A stretch of 64,000 bases of DNA from Methylocystis sp. ATCC 49242. GTDB taxonomy: Bacteria > Pseudomonadota > Alphaproteobacteria > Rhizobiales > Beijerinckiaceae. Each line of letters opens with the position of its first letter. The stretch's first letter is position 1. The position numbers and the translations under genes are program-made. The DNA is taken from contig NZ_KE124774.1 in assembly GCF_000188155.2 (NCBI RefSeq), positions 1,184,356 through 1,248,355 on the forward strand, written 5' to 3'. Shown piece by piece: positions 8,312 through 18,056 of this stretch. The notes under the pieces were generated by a model. That model was not told the origin of the DNA, searched no databases, and was given only the letters and a program-made list of their open reading frames with translations.

Positions 8312-8875
8312 ATGTTCATCCAGACCGAAACCACTCCCAACCCCGCCACGCTGAAATTCCTCCCCGGCCAGGACGTGCTCGGCCAGGGCGCAATGGAGTT
8401 TCGCTCGCCCGACGCCGCCGCCAACGCGCCGCTGGCGCAGGCGCTTCTCGCAATCGACGGGGTTCAGGCCGTGATGTACGGCTCCGACTTCGTGTCCGTG
8501 ACGAAGGACGGCGCCGACTGGGCGCATCTGAAGCCCGCGATTCTCGGCACGATCATGGAGCATTTCGCCTCCGGCGCGCCGCTGCTGACCGAGGGCGCCG
8601 CCGGGGCGCAGCAGCATGAGGACGGCGAGTTCTACGACCCCTCCGACGCGGAAACCGTAGCCACGATCAAGGAGTTGATCGAGACGCGCGTGCGTCCGGC
8701 AGTGGCCGGCGACGGCGGAGACATCGTCTTCCGGGGCTTCCGGGACGGCGTTGTCTATCTCACCATGAAGGGCGCCTGCTCGGGCTGCCCGTCCTCCACC
8801 GCGACGCTGCGCAACGGCATCGAAAACCTGCTGCGCCACTTCCTGCCGCAAATTAAGGCGGTGCAGTCGGCGTGA
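8312..8875 (+). CDS. Fe-S cluster carrier, NifU-like (Nfu) protein
   Basis: The 187-residue protein starts MFIQTETTPNPATLKFLPG, the hallmark of the Nfu N-terminal domain. It ends with a NifU C-terminal domain carrying the cluster-binding CxxC motif (KGACSGCPSSTATLRNGIE). It delivers [4Fe-4S] clusters to target enzymes; MiaB, encoded downstream, is a plausible client. ATG 8312 is chosen because it gives the canonical N-terminus; an upstream in-frame codon at 8285 is unlikely. It heads the conserved order nfu-tsaB-rimI-miaB. Confidence 0.95.
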   Translation: MFIQTETTPNPATLKFLPGQDVLGQGAMEFRSPDAAANAPLAQALLAIDGVQAVMYGSDFVSVTKDGADWAHLKPAILGTIMEHFASGAPLLTEGAAGAQQHEDGEFYDPSDAETVATIKELIETRVRPAVAGDGGDIVFRGFRDGVVYLTMKGACSGCPSSTATLRNGIENLLRHFLPQIKAVQSA

Positions 8876-8972
8876 GCGGAACCCCCTGCTACACATAAGT
8901 TTTGGCTTCAATCTGAGGATTCGCCGGCGCCTTTGTTGATCGAGACCGGAAAACGGTCATAATCCGGGAATC

Positions 8973-9743
8973 ATGCGAATCCTTGCGATTGACACAGCCC
9001 TTCCCGCCGTCTCGGCCTGCGTGCTCGACCACGACGCGGAAGAGCCCATTGCCTCCGAGCGCCTCGAGATGGAGCGCGGACACGCCGAGGCGCTTTTGCC
9101 GCTCATCGAGCGGGTCATGAGCAAGGTCGAGGGCGGCTTCGCCTCGATCGACCGCGTCGCAGTCGCGGTGGGTCCCGGCTCCTTTACCGGAATTCGGATC
9201 GGGCTGGCCGCCGGTCAGGCCATCGCGCTCGCCTGCAAGGCGGAGATCGTCGGCGTCTCCACGCTCGCGGCGCTCGCCGCCCCGCTTATTCTCGAATCTT
9301 TCGAGGGCGTTGTCGCCGCCGCGATAGACGCCCGCCACGGCAAGGTCTATGTCGCGGCCTTCGGGCCGGACGGCCGCGCGCTTCTGACGCCCCGCCGCGC
9401 GGGGGCGCATGAGGCGCTGCGCGCGCTCGGCGACGGTCCGCTGCTCCTGATCGGCTCGGGCGCCGAACTGCTGGCCAAGGAAGCCCGCGCCCGCGGCGTC
9501 GCGGTCAAGATTGTCGGCGAACAGGCCTCTCCGGACATTTCCTACGTAGCCCGCCTCGGCCTCGCTGCGCAGCCGGAAACAGCCCCGGCCCGGCCGCTCT
9601 ATCTCAAGGAGCCGGACGTCACGGTCGACAACAAGCAGCAGGACGCGCAGCCCGTCGGCGCGGCGACCGACGTCCCGCCGGCTGTGGAGACCGCAATGGC
9701 GCCCGACGTCGTGTCCGACGCGCCCTCTCCGGCGCAAGCGTGA
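8973..9743 (+). CDS. tsaB: tRNA threonylcarbamoyladenosine biosynthesis protein TsaB
   Basis: The protein begins MRILAIDTALPAVSACV and has the ASKHA-fold motifs ERGHAEALLPLIERV and VAVGPGSFTGIRIGLAAG, which define TsaB. TsaB scaffolds TsaD and TsaE in making t6A at position 37 of ANN-decoding tRNAs. The 256-residue protein has a low-complexity acidic and proline-rich tail after residue 210. It is followed after 9 bp by rimI, the common partner in bacteria. Confidence 0.94.
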   Translation: MRILAIDTALPAVSACVLDHDAEEPIASERLEMERGHAEALLPLIERVMSKVEGGFASIDRVAVAVGPGSFTGIRIGLAAGQAIALACKAEIVGVSTLAALAAPLILESFEGVVAAAIDARHGKVYVAAFGPDGRALLTPRRAGAHEALRALGDGPLLLIGSGAELLAKEARARGVAVKIVGEQASPDISYVARLGLAAQPETAPARPLYLKEPDVTVDNKQQDAQPVGAATDVPPAVETAMAPDVVSDAPSPAQA

Positions 9744-9752
9744 GCCGGACAG

Positions 9753-10241
9753 ATGAGTCTGCTGTCCAGCTTTTTTGGCAAGGCCACTTTCGTCATTGAG
9801 CCGATTGGCGCCGAGCGCGCGGAGGAATGCGAGCGCCTGCACGGCGCCTCCTTCGCGTTCGGCTGGTCGAAGATCGATTTCGAGAGTTATCTTACGGATT
9901 CACACGTCATAGCGGACGGCGCGGTGACGGAGGGCCGGCGGTCGACATTGGGCGGGTTCATCCTCTCGCGCCTCCTGCCACCCGACGCGGAAATACTGAC
10001 TTTCGCGGTCGATCCCGCCCGGCGCGGCGTCGGTCTCGGCCGGATGCTCCTGGACAAGCACCTCGAAAATCTCGAACGCGGCGGCGCGCGACTGGTGTTC
10101 CTTGAGGTGGCCGACGACAACGAGGCGGCCCTGAAGATCTACTCGCGCGCGGGCTTCAAGGAGATCGGGCGGCGTGAGAACTACTACCAGCGCGCCAATG
10201 GCGAACGCCGCGCGGCGATCAATCTACGTCTGGAGATGTAG
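9753..10241 (+). CDS. rimI: Ribosomal protein S18 alanine N-acetyltransferase (GNAT)
   Basis: A 162-residue GNAT acetyltransferase. The acetyl-CoA binding motif A reads TFAVDPARRGVGLGRMLLDKHL, and the following motif B contains FLEVADDNEAALKIYSRAGFKEIGRRENYY, the RimI/RimJ pattern. RimI acetylates the N-terminus of ribosomal protein S18. Nine bases separate it from tsaB, so the two are almost certainly co-transcribed. Other GNAT substrates cannot be excluded, but the tsaB-rimI linkage supports the name. Confidence 0.9.
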   Translation: MSLLSSFFGKATFVIEPIGAERAEECERLHGASFAFGWSKIDFESYLTDSHVIADGAVTEGRRSTLGGFILSRLLPPDAEILTFAVDPARRGVGLGRMLLDKHLENLERGGARLVFLEVADDNEAALKIYSRAGFKEIGRRENYYQRANGERRAAINLRLEM

Positions 10242-10307
10242 GCCGGCCGAATATTGGATTCGGCGCAGCCGCTGAAAGCCCCTATAATACGTTCGCTGGA
10301 CTCGGCG

Positions 10308-11756
10308 ATGCGCGAGTCGCGGCTGGGGCTTCAGGGAGCAAAAGAGATTTCCACACCGGTTTCGAACGCGGTCGAGACGATCGAGGACGTGACCGCCAAA
10401 GGCGGCAAGGTTCTGGTCAAGTCCTATGGCTGCCAGATGAACGTCTATGACGCGACCCGCATGGCGGACCTGCTCGGGCGCGAGGGCTATGCCGAGACGG
10501 CGAACGAGGAAGACGCCGACCTCGTCATTCTCAACACCTGCCACATCCGCGAAAAGGCCGCCGAGAAGATCTATTCCGAACTCGGAAAACTCGCCTTGAC
10601 CAAGCGCGAACGCGACGCGCAGGGCCGCGAGATGAAAATCGTCGTCGCCGGCTGCGTCGCCCAGGCGGAGGGCGAGGAGGTTCTCAAGCGCCAGCGCGCC
10701 GTCGATCTCGTCGTCGGACCTCAGAGCTACCACCGCCTGCCGGACCTGTTGCGGCAGGCAAAGGACGGCCGCCGCGTCACCGACACGGAATTTGCTGTCG
10801 AGGACAAATTCCACGCCCTGCCCGACCCGAGCCGCGCCCAGATCCGCGCCCGGGGCGTTTCCGCCTTCGTCACCGTGCAGGAAGGCTGCGACAAGTTCTG
10901 CTCCTTCTGCGTCGTGCCTTACACCCGCGGCGCCGAAGTCTCGCGGCCCGTCGCCGATATCGTCGCCGAGACCCGACGGCTTATCGACGCCGGGGTAAGA
11001 GAGATCACGCTCATCGGGCAGAACGTGAACGCCTATCGCGGCGCGGACGACAAGGGGCGGGAATGGGGCCTCGCGCGGCTTCTGTCTCACCTTGCCGACA
11101 TGGATGGGGTCGAGCGTCTTCGCTACACGACCAGTCATCCTGTCGACATGGCGCAGGATTTGATTGACGCGCATGAGTCGATCGGAAAGCTCATGCCCTA
11201 TGTCCATCTCCCCGTGCAGTCCGGCTCGGACCGCATCCTGAAAACCATGAACCGCCGCCATACGGGCGCCGACTACCTCGACATCATCACGCGGCTGCGC
11301 AAGGCGCGGCCGGATGTGGCGATGTCCTCCGATTTCATCGTCGGTTTCCCCGGCGAGACGGACGCGGATTTCGAGGAGACGATGGCGCTGGTGCGAGAGG
11401 TCGGCTTCGCTTCGAGCTTTTCCTTCAAATATTCGCCCCGCCCGGGCACGCCCGGCGCCGAGCGCGACGACCAGATCGACGAGGAGGCGAAGCGCGAGCG
11501 CCTCGCCGCGCTTCAGGCGTTGCTCGAAGAACAGCGCCAGGCATTCAACACCGCGACCGTCGGCCGTGAAATCGACGTGCTTTTTGAAAAGCCCGGCCGT
11601 CACGAGGGTCAAATCGCTGGCAAGAGTCCCTATATGCAGGCTGTGCATGTCGAGGGGGATCCCGAAATGATCGGGAAAGTGGCGCGCGTCGCGATTGTCG
11701 CGGCAGGCTCCAATTCTCTGGCGGGACGGCTTTTGGGCGAGGAGGCGAAGGCTTGA
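10308..11756 (+). CDS. miaB: tRNA-2-methylthio-N6-dimethylallyladenosine synthase MiaB
   Basis: The 482-residue radical-SAM methylthiotransferase has the N-terminal UPF0004 domain ([26 protein letters not shown]), with three cysteines for the auxiliary cluster. The radical-SAM CxxxCxxC motif is present ([16 protein letters not shown]), followed by a C-terminal TRAM domain with [10 protein letters not shown]. It adds the methylthio group to i6A37 of tRNAs. I chose ATG 10308; a TTG at 10254 would add 18 residues without family support. Its stop overlaps the TTG start of phoH. In several related Rhizobiales a fur/mur gene sits just upstream; none is here. Confidence 0.95.
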   Translation: MRESRLGLQGAKEISTPVSNAVETIEDVTAKGGKVLVKSYGCQMNVYDATRMADLLGREGYAETANEEDADLVILNTCHIREKAAEKIYSELGKLALTKRERDAQGREMKIVVAGCVAQAEGEEVLKRQRAVDLVVGPQSYHRLPDLLRQAKDGRRVTDTEFAVEDKFHALPDPSRAQIRARGVSAFVTVQEGCDKFCSFCVVPYTRGAEVSRPVADIVAETRRLIDAGVREITLIGQNVNAYRGADDKGREWGLARLLSHLADMDGVERLRYTTSHPVDMAQDLIDAHESIGKLMPYVHLPVQSGSDRILKTMNRRHTGADYLDIITRLRKARPDVAMSSDFIVGFPGETDADFEETMALVREVGFASSFSFKYSPRPGTPGAERDDQIDEEAKRERLAALQALLEEQRQAFNTATVGREIDVLFEKPGRHEGQIAGKSPYMQAVHVEGDPEMIGKVARVAIVAAGSNSLAGRLLGEEAKA

Positions 11757-12793
11757 CGACGATCGACGATCTGCAGATCGTTCCGCGCGACGACGCGGCA
11801 GAGCCCGATGCGGAAATCACGCTCGCCTTCGAAAACAACAAATATGCTTCGCTCGTCTTCGGCCTCTACGATCAGAATCTCGCGAAAATCGAACGACGCC
11901 TGCGCGTCGCCTCCTTCGCCAATGGCAATCACGTCACGCTGAAGGGAAAATCCGAAGCCTGCGAACACGCGCGCCGCGTGCTCGAGGCGCTTTACGACCG
12001 TATCTCCAAGGGACAGGCGGTCAGTCTCGGCGACGTCGACGGGGCGATCGAGGAGACCGCGCGTCAGCGCAGCCTCTTCCCCGAATCGGAGCCGAGCCGC
12101 GGCGCCTTCGAACAGATCCTCACCCGCAAGCGCGGCCTCGTTCGCGCCCGCAACGCCGCGCAGGATCAATATCTGCGCGCGCTGAAGCGTTATGAGCTCG
12201 TATTCGCCGAAGGCCCGGCCGGCACCGGCAAGACCTGGCTGGCCGTGGGCCATGCGGTGCAGCTGATGGAGCAAGGCGCCGTCGAGCGACTGATCCTCTC
12301 CCGACCGGCGGTCGAAGCCGGCGAGCGTCTGGGCTTCCTGCCGGGCGACATGCGCGAGAAGGTCGATCCCTATCTGCGTCCGATCTACGACGCGCTGCAC
12401 GACTTCATGGATTCGCGAATGGTCGAGCGCGGCATGCAGACCGGCATCATCGAAGTTGCGCCGCTCGCCTTCATGCGCGGCCGCACGCTGACGCGCGCCT
12501 GCATCCTGCTCGACGAGGCGCAGAACGCCACCTCCATGCAGATGAAGATGTTCCTCACGCGCCTCGGCGAAGGCTCGCGCATGATCGTCACGGGCGATCC
12601 CTCGCAGACCGACCTTCCGCCCGGCCAGGTTTCGGGGCTTTCGGAAGCCGTCGGGCTGCTGTCGGAAATCGACAGCGTCGGCCGCGTGAAATTCTCGGAA
12701 GGCGACGTCGTGCGCCACGATCTCGTGCGCCAGATCGTCGGCGCCTATGATCGCGCCGCGCGCGCCAGGAAGAAGCCGCGCGACGACGCATGA
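11753..12793 (+). CDS. phoH: PhoH-family ATPase
   Basis: The 346-residue protein has a KH-like N-terminal region and a PhoH P-loop ATPase core with Walker A GPAGTGKT (residues 154-161), [18 protein letters not shown], and Walker [10 protein letters not shown]. PhoH proteins are cytoplasmic ATPases implicated in RNA metabolism and are genetically linked to ybeY. The TTG start overlaps the miaB stop (TTGA), and the gene ends in an ATGA overlap with ybeY, so translation of the three genes is probably coupled. Confidence 0.94.
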   Translation: MTTIDDLQIVPRDDAAEPDAEITLAFENNKYASLVFGLYDQNLAKIERRLRVASFANGNHVTLKGKSEACEHARRVLEALYDRISKGQAVSLGDVDGAIEETARQRSLFPESEPSRGAFEQILTRKRGLVRARNAAQDQYLRALKRYELVFAEGPAGTGKTWLAVGHAVQLMEQGAVERLILSRPAVEAGERLGFLPGDMREKVDPYLRPIYDALHDFMDSRMVERGMQTGIIEVAPLAFMRGRTLTRACILLDEAQNATSMQMKMFLTRLGEGSRMIVTGDPSQTDLPPGQVSGLSEAVGLLSEIDSVGRVKFSEGDVVRHDLVRQIVGAYDRAARARKKPRDDA

Positions 12794-13308
12794 GCGTGGA
12801 CATCGACATTCTGATCTCGACCCCCGCGTGGGAAAGCTTCGAGGGGCTGGAGGCGCTGGCGCAGGATTGCGTGCGCGCAAGTCTTGCCGAAAGCGGCGCG
12901 AAACTGGCGCCGGGCTGCGAGTTGAGCGTCAATTTCTGCGACGACGCGGAAATCCGGGAGCTGAACGCCGAGTGGCGCGGCAAGGACAAGCCGACGAACG
13001 TGCTCTCCTTTCCCACCCCCGGGACGCTCGCGAACCGGCCCCTGCTCGGCGACATCGTCATCGCCTACGAAACCGTGGCGCGCGAGGCGGGGGAGCAAGC
13101 CAAGACCTTGCGGGACCACACCGCGCATATGGTGATCCATGGATTTCTGCATCTGATCGGCTATGATCACGAGACGTCCGCCGAAGCTGAGACGATGGAG
13201 GCGCTGGAACGTCGCATTGCGGCCGGGTTGGGCCTGCGCGACCCCTATGCGCCCGGTGACGACGAAGAGGCGGGGCAACTGAACAAGTCTGATGTCGACA
13301 CGATCTGA
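12790..13308 (+). CDS. ybeY: Endoribonuclease / rRNA maturation factor YbeY
   Basis: The 172-residue protein carries the UPF0054 zinc motif HGFLHLIGYDH preceded by HTAHMVI, plus the DKPTNVLSFP segment. YbeY is a zinc-dependent RNase acting in 16S rRNA 3'-end maturation and ribosome quality control. The ATGA overlap with phoH and the 17-bp overlap with the following corC-type gene indicate tight coupling. It is slightly longer than the Escherichia coli protein because of an acidic C-terminal tail. Confidence 0.95.
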   Translation: MSVDIDILISTPAWESFEGLEALAQDCVRASLAESGAKLAPGCELSVNFCDDAEIRELNAEWRGKDKPTNVLSFPTPGTLANRPLLGDIVIAYETVAREAGEQAKTLRDHTAHMVIHGFLHLIGYDHETSAEAETMEALERRIAAGLGLRDPYAPGDDEEAGQLNKSDVDTI

Positions 13309-14236
13309 TAACGCCGAGGAGCCTTTAAGACGCACGCACGAGGGGTCGCGCGGTTCGTTTTTCGACCGCCTGCGCGCTGCGCTGGGACTGGCGCCGGCCT
13401 CCGTGCGCGAGGACATCGAGGACGCGCTGGAGGAATCCGCCGGCGACGTGACGCCACATGAGCGCGCGCTTCTCAAGAATGTGCTGAGCCTGCACGATCT
13501 GCGCGTCGAGGACGCCATGATCCCGCGCGCCGACATTATCGCTGTGCCGATGGACGCGCCGCTGCGGGAGGCGCTGAAAGTGTTCCGCGAGGCCGGCCAT
13601 TCCCGCCTGCCCGTCTACGCCGACACTCTCGACGACCCGCGCGGCATGGTCCACATCCGCGACTTCGTCAATCATCTCGCCTCCTGCGCGGAGCTTCGCG
13701 CGGCGCAATCCGGCGGCACTCCGGCGGAGGGGAAGAAAGTCGACTTCGACACGCCGCTCTCGGCGGCGAGCCTTCTCAAGCCCGTGCTCTTCGTGCCGCG
13801 CTCCATGCCGGCGCTCGATCTGCTGATCCGCATGCAGGCGACGCGCACCCATCTCGCGCTGGTGATCGACGAATATGGCGGCACCGACGGGCTCGTCACC
13901 ATCGAAGACATCATGGAAATGATCGTCGGCGACATCGAGGACGAGCACGACGTCAGCGACGAGCCGGCCATAGAGGCGCTGGAAAACGGCGACTACCTCG
14001 TCGACGCGCGCGCCGATCTCGACGAAGTCACGGTCCGCCTCGGCGTCGACTTCCGGCTGGAGGATACGCCGACCGAGGTGACGACGATCGGCGGTCTCGT
14101 CGCCTGGCTCGCCGGCCGCGTGCCCATGCGCGGCGAAATCATCGCGACGCCCGTCGAGGCCTATGAGTTCGAGATCGTCGACGCCGATCCGCGCCGGGTC
14201 CAGAAGCTGCGGGTGCGCGCGCGCCGCCATCCCTGA
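13292..14236 (+). CDS. Hemolysin/CorC-family protein with tandem CBS domains
   Basis: The 314-residue soluble protein has an N-terminal alpha region, two CBS domains (RVEDAMIPRADIIAVP onward; LLKPVLFVPRSMPALDLLIRMQ with the EYGGTDGLVTIEDIMEMIVGDIEDEHD motif) and a C-terminal CorC/HlyC transporter-associated domain. This is the CorC form without transmembrane helices. Family members are linked to magnesium and cobalt efflux and bind adenosine nucleotides. It overlaps ybeY and precedes lnt, the conserved order in Rhizobiales. Confidence 0.9.
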   Translation: MSTRSDNAEEPLRRTHEGSRGSFFDRLRAALGLAPASVREDIEDALEESAGDVTPHERALLKNVLSLHDLRVEDAMIPRADIIAVPMDAPLREALKVFREAGHSRLPVYADTLDDPRGMVHIRDFVNHLASCAELRAAQSGGTPAEGKKVDFDTPLSAASLLKPVLFVPRSMPALDLLIRMQATRTHLALVIDEYGGTDGLVTIEDIMEMIVGDIEDEHDVSDEPAIEALENGDYLVDARADLDEVTVRLGVDFRLEDTPTEVTTIGGLVAWLAGRVPMRGEIIATPVEAYEFEIVDADPRRVQKLRVRARRHP

Positions 14237-14322
14237 GACGTGGGCGCAACCGTCTTGGGCTTTGCCTTGCCGGGAAACCGATTAAAGTCGGTTCCGCTGA
14301 TTCGCGGGGGGCGAACGGGCTT

Positions 14323-15957
14323 ATGACGCAAACTGCCGCACTGACCGGCGCGCTGACGGGACTGCGCTCGTTTCCGCAACGCATTATCCTCGCCGACGGC
14401 TGGGTCCGGCGCGGCGTCGCGTTCGGTTGCGGCGCGCTCGGCGCGCTGGCGCTCCCTCCCTTCGATTTCGCGCCGGCCATGGCGGCGCCCCTCACCGCCG
14501 CCGTCTGGCTCATCGACGGCTCCGCCGCACGCGGCGCGCGCTTCGGCCTCGCGCCCCTGATCTCGGCGGCGAGCGCGGGCTGGTGGCTGGGCTTTGGCTA
14601 TTTTCTCGCGGGGCTATGGTGGCTCGGCGCGGCCATGCTGGTCGAGGCGGACCAGTTCGCCTGGGCGTTGCCGCTCGCGGTGCTCGGCCTGCCCGCGGCG
14701 CTGGCGCTTTTTCCCGCGCTGGGCTTCGCGATTTCACGCCTCTTGTGGTCCTCGGGCAGTCTGCGGGTCTTTGCGCTCGCGGCGGGGCTCGGCGCCTCCG
14801 AATGGCTGCGCGGCCAAGTTCTCACCGGATTTCCGTGGAACGACTTCGGCATGGCGCTCGCCGGCGCCGGCCCGCTGGCGCAAACGGCTTCGCTCATCGG
14901 CCTGCATGGGCTCGATCTTGCCGCTATCGTGATCTTCGCCGCGCCGGCGACGATCGTCGATCGGCCGACCGGTCAGCGCAATTTCGCCAATGGCGCGGCG
15001 CGGGTCGCCGCCGTCCTGCTCATCGCCATGTTGGCCTTTGGCGTATTCCGGCTGGCGAGAAACGAAACCAAATTCGTCGAAGGCGTGAAACTGCGGCTGA
15101 TGCAGCCCAATCTGCCGCAGGACGCCAAGTTCCGCCCTGAGAACGGCGCGGAAATCCTGCGCCATTATCTGGCTCTATCGGACCGCGCAACCGGCCCGGG
15201 ACGGACGGGCGTCGCGGACGTCACCCATCTGATCTGGCCCGAATCCGCCTTCCCCTACGTCCTCTCGCGCGAGCCCCAGGCCCTCTCGGCGATTGCCCGC
15301 GCCATGCAGGGAAAAACGCTCATCACCGGAGCAGCGCGAGTCGAAGGCGACGGCGGCGGAAGACGCGGCAAGATTTTCAATTCAATCGAGGTGCTGCAGG
15401 GGGATCGAATCGTCTCTTTCTACGACAAGACCCATCTTGTCCCCTTCGGCGAATATCTGCCGCTCGAAGGGCTGCTGCGGCCACTGGGCGTGAGCCATCT
15501 CGTTCCCGGAATATGGGATCAGGGCCAGGGGCCGCGCGGCCTTTCCGCGCCCGGCCTGCCGGCGATCGCCCCGCTCATCTGCTATGAAGCGATCTTCCCC
15601 GGCGAGGCTGCGGCGCGCGACAGGGGCGGCGATCGCCCGCAACTGCTGTTGAATCTGACGAATGACGGCTGGTTCGGTAAAACGACCGGCCCCTACCAGC
15701 ATTTCGGTCAGGCGCGGCTGCGCGCGATCGAGGAAGGACTGCCCTTGATCCGCGTCGCCAACACCGGCATTTCCGCCATCGTCGACGCCTACGGACGGAC
15801 GCTCGAGTCCTTGCCGCTCGGCGAGGAAGGTGTAATCGACGGCCGATTGCCGAAACCGGCGCCGGAGACCTTTTTCGCGCGTCACGGCAGTCTGGTCTTC
15901 TCCATAATGTGGGGACTTCTTGTGGTCGTCGCCGGAATTGGACGCTGGCGCGACTGA
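14323..15957 (+). CDS. lnt: Apolipoprotein N-acyltransferase
   Basis: The 544-residue protein has about six N-terminal hydrophobic helices and a periplasmic nitrilase-fold domain. The catalytic triad is visible: glutamate in LIWPESAFPY, lysine in YDKTHLVPFGEY and cysteine in LICYEAIFPG. Lnt adds the third acyl chain to the N-terminal cysteine of lipoproteins in the inner membrane. The NDGWFGKTTGPYQHF segment is also conserved in the family. It sits between corC and the xre/metK pair. Confidence 0.96.
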   Translation: MTQTAALTGALTGLRSFPQRIILADGWVRRGVAFGCGALGALALPPFDFAPAMAAPLTAAVWLIDGSAARGARFGLAPLISAASAGWWLGFGYFLAGLWWLGAAMLVEADQFAWALPLAVLGLPAALALFPALGFAISRLLWSSGSLRVFALAAGLGASEWLRGQVLTGFPWNDFGMALAGAGPLAQTASLIGLHGLDLAAIVIFAAPATIVDRPTGQRNFANGAARVAAVLLIAMLAFGVFRLARNETKFVEGVKLRLMQPNLPQDAKFRPENGAEILRHYLALSDRATGPGRTGVADVTHLIWPESAFPYVLSREPQALSAIARAMQGKTLITGAARVEGDGGGRRGKIFNSIEVLQGDRIVSFYDKTHLVPFGEYLPLEGLLRPLGVSHLVPGIWDQGQGPRGLSAPGLPAIAPLICYEAIFPGEAAARDRGGDRPQLLLNLTNDGWFGKTTGPYQHFGQARLRAIEEGLPLIRVANTGISAIVDAYGRTLESLPLGEEGVIDGRLPKPAPETFFARHGSLVFSIMWGLLVVVAGIGRWRD

Positions 15958-16200
15958 CGATCCGCGCGATTACGCAAGTAAGCGACAGGAAGAAGCATCA
16001 ATTGCGACCGTGGAACCACCCCGAAGCCAATGGTTTCTCCGGCCTTCGGGACAGGACGGCGGCTCCGCTCAAGGGTCGGCGGATTAACTATTGCCCTCAT
16101 TTCAAGCAACTTTTTTTTGGGTGGGATTTCATATACCTAACCAGAACCTTTGTTTGCATTTGATTGGATTTGAGCTAGAACGTGACAGGAGGTCGTTAAC

Positions 16201-16626
16201 GTGAAAAAGACGCCAGATCCGATCGACCGTCACGTCGGTAGCCGTGTGCGGATGCAGCGTATCTTGATGAAGATGAGCCAGGAAAAGCTCGGCGAAGCTT
16301 TGGGGCTCACCTTTCAACAGGTCCAGAAATACGAAAAGGGCGTGAATCGGATCGGCGCAAGCCGCCTTCAGCAGATTTCCAAGACGTTGAACGTGCCGCC
16401 GTCTTTCTTCTTCGAAGGCGCGCCGACCCTGAACGGGGCCGTCGACGGCGCAGGCGGCTTCGCGGAAGAATCGTCGTCGCAATATGTCGTCGATTTCCTC
16501 TCCACAGCGGAAGGCATGCATCTCAACCGCGCCTTTGCGCGGATAAAAGACCCGAAGGTGCGCAAGCGCGTCCTCGACCTCGTGACGACGCTTGCGGACC
16601 AGGAGGACGCCGCCGTAGAGGGCTGA
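16201..16626 (+). CDS. XRE-family helix-turn-helix transcriptional regulator
   Basis: The 141-residue protein has an HTH_3 domain at residues 8-68: VGSRVRMQRILMKMSQEKLGEALGLTFQQVQKYEKGVNRI, followed by an alpha-helical C-terminal region. The start is a GTG preceded by a near-perfect AGGAGGT. The position upstream of metK is conserved in Rhizobiales, so a role in controlling methionine/SAM metabolism or cell-cycle functions has been considered, but the sequence itself does not show a target. The 243-bp upstream gap holds a poly-T stretch (near 16110) and no gene. Confidence 0.88.
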   Translation: MKKTPDPIDRHVGSRVRMQRILMKMSQEKLGEALGLTFQQVQKYEKGVNRIGASRLQQISKTLNVPPSFFFEGAPTLNGAVDGAGGFAEESSSQYVVDFLSTAEGMHLNRAFARIKDPKVRKRVLDLVTTLADQEDAAVEG

Positions 16627-16668
16627 TCGCTGTCGCCGCCGCAGCGTGACAAGTCTCAGTTCTCTATA

Positions 16669-16705
16669 ACGAACATTTTGGTTCGTCTCGCTTGACGAAA
16701 CGAAC
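16669..16705 (+). promoter_or_regulatory. metK leader with two mutually exclusive hairpins
   Basis: Three short blocks lie in the leader: ACGAAC (16669-16674), GTTCGT (16681-16686) and ACGAAC (16700-16705). The middle block can pair perfectly with either neighbour, with a 6-nt loop upstream or a 13-nt loop downstream, and not with both. This is the layout of a switch between alternative structures. A CTATAA box at 16664-16669 could be a -10 element, which would put the first block at the transcript start. No match to a known SAM riboswitch consensus is evident. Confidence 0.4.
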
Positions 16706-16786
16706 GCCTGCTGGCAGATGACGCGCGCGAGCGTCGCAGAAGTGGTCGCCCGCGCCCCTCACCTGCGGCCATTGGGAGATTCCGAA

Positions 16787-17977
16787 GTGACCCGGAAGAA
16801 TTATCTTTTCACGAGCGAGTCCGTTTCCGAAGGCCATCCCGACAAGGTTTGCGACCGCATTTCCGACGAGATCGTCGACGAGTTCTTCCGCGAGGGACCG
16901 AAGGCCGGAATCGACCCCTATGCGATTCGCGTCGCAGCCGAGACGCTCTCGACCACGAACCGCGTCGTGATCGCCGGCGAAGTGCGCGGCCCGCACATCC
17001 CCTTCGAGCGAATCATCGAGATCGCCCGGGGCGCCATTCGCTCCATCGGCTATGAGCAGCGCGGGTTCCACTGGAACACCGCCAACATCGAAGTCCTGCT
17101 CCATGAGCAGTCCGTCGACATCGCGCAGGGCGTCGACGCCGCCGGCAACAAGGACGAAGGCGCGGGCGACCAGGGCATCATGTTCGGCTACGCCGTGCGC
17201 GAGACGCCCGACCTGATGCCGGCGCCTCTCTATTACTCGCACAAGATCCTCGAACTGCTGGCCCACGCCCGTCACTCCGGCAAGGAGAAGGGCCTCGGCC
17301 CGGACGCGAAGAGCCAGGTGACGGTCCGCTATGTCGACGGCAAGCCCGTCGAGGCGACGCAGATCGTTCTCTCGCATCAGCACATCGATGAGAGCCTGTC
17401 GCCGGCGGACGTTCGCCGCATCGTCGAGCCCTATATCCGTCAGGCGCTGCCCGAAGGCTGGATCACCGACAAGACCGTCTGGCACGTCAATCCGACCGGC
17501 AAATTCTTCATCGGCGGTCCGGACGGCGACGCCGGCCTCACAGGCCGCAAGATCATCGTCGACACCTACGGCGGCGCGGCTCCGCATGGCGGCGGCGCCT
17601 TCTCGGGCAAGGATCCGACCAAGGTCGACCGCTCGGCCGCCTACGCCGCGCGCTATCTCGCCAAGAACGTCGTGGCCGCTGGTCTCGCCGACCGCTGCAC
17701 GCTGCAGCTCGCCTACGCCATCGGCGTCGCCGAGCCGCTGTCGATCTATGTCGATCTGCACGGCACCGGGCAGGTGCCGGAGGACAAGCTCGAGGAAGTG
17801 CTCCCGCAGCTCATGCGCCTGTCGCCGCGCGGCATCCGCGAGCACCTCCAGCTCAACCGCCCGATCTACGCCCGCACCTCGGCCTATGGTCACTTCGGCC
17901 GCAAGCCGGAGACGGACGGCGGCTTCTCCTGGGAGAAGACCGACCTCGTCGACCAGCTGAAGTCGCACTTCGCCTGA
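16787..17977 (+). CDS. metK: S-adenosylmethionine synthetase
   Basis: The protein begins [25 protein letters not shown] and contains [12 protein letters not shown] and the [23 protein letters not shown] signature, all diagnostic of MetK. It makes SAM from methionine and ATP and feeds TrmB, TrmJ and MiaB in this window. I chose the GTG at 16787, with GGGAG eight bases upstream, giving 396 residues; an upstream frame to 16718 is not family-like. The gene is followed by a terminator hairpin at 18003. Confidence 0.97.
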   Translation: MTRKNYLFTSESVSEGHPDKVCDRISDEIVDEFFREGPKAGIDPYAIRVAAETLSTTNRVVIAGEVRGPHIPFERIIEIARGAIRSIGYEQRGFHWNTANIEVLLHEQSVDIAQGVDAAGNKDEGAGDQGIMFGYAVRETPDLMPAPLYYSHKILELLAHARHSGKEKGLGPDAKSQVTVRYVDGKPVEATQIVLSHQHIDESLSPADVRRIVEPYIRQALPEGWITDKTVWHVNPTGKFFIGGPDGDAGLTGRKIIVDTYGGAAPHGGGAFSGKDPTKVDRSAAYAARYLAKNVVAAGLADRCTLQLAYAIGVAEPLSIYVDLHGTGQVPEDKLEEVLPQLMRLSPRGIREHLQLNRPIYARTSAYGHFGRKPETDGGFSWEKTDLVDQLKSHFA

Positions 17978-18002
17978 TCGGTTCTCCTGATCCAAAAATC
18001 GC

Positions 18003-18025
18003 ATGGCCGGGCTCGTCCCGGCCAT
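18003..18025 (+). terminator. Hairpin after metK
   Basis: A 9-bp perfect GC-rich stem (ATGGCCGGG/CCCGGCCAT) with a 5-nt loop lies 25 bp after the metK stop and is followed by TTGCGTCTTTG, a weak U-rich tail. It probably attenuates or terminates transcription before trmB. Confidence 0.6.
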
Positions 18026-18056
18026 TTGCGTCTTTGTAAAGTCTGTCGTCTCGCAA

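Noticed and set aside
16627-16786. A known SAM-II or SAM/SAH riboswitch upstream of metK
   Set aside because: The conserved core sequences of these riboswitches are not evident to me. Only the alternative hairpin arrangement is reported.
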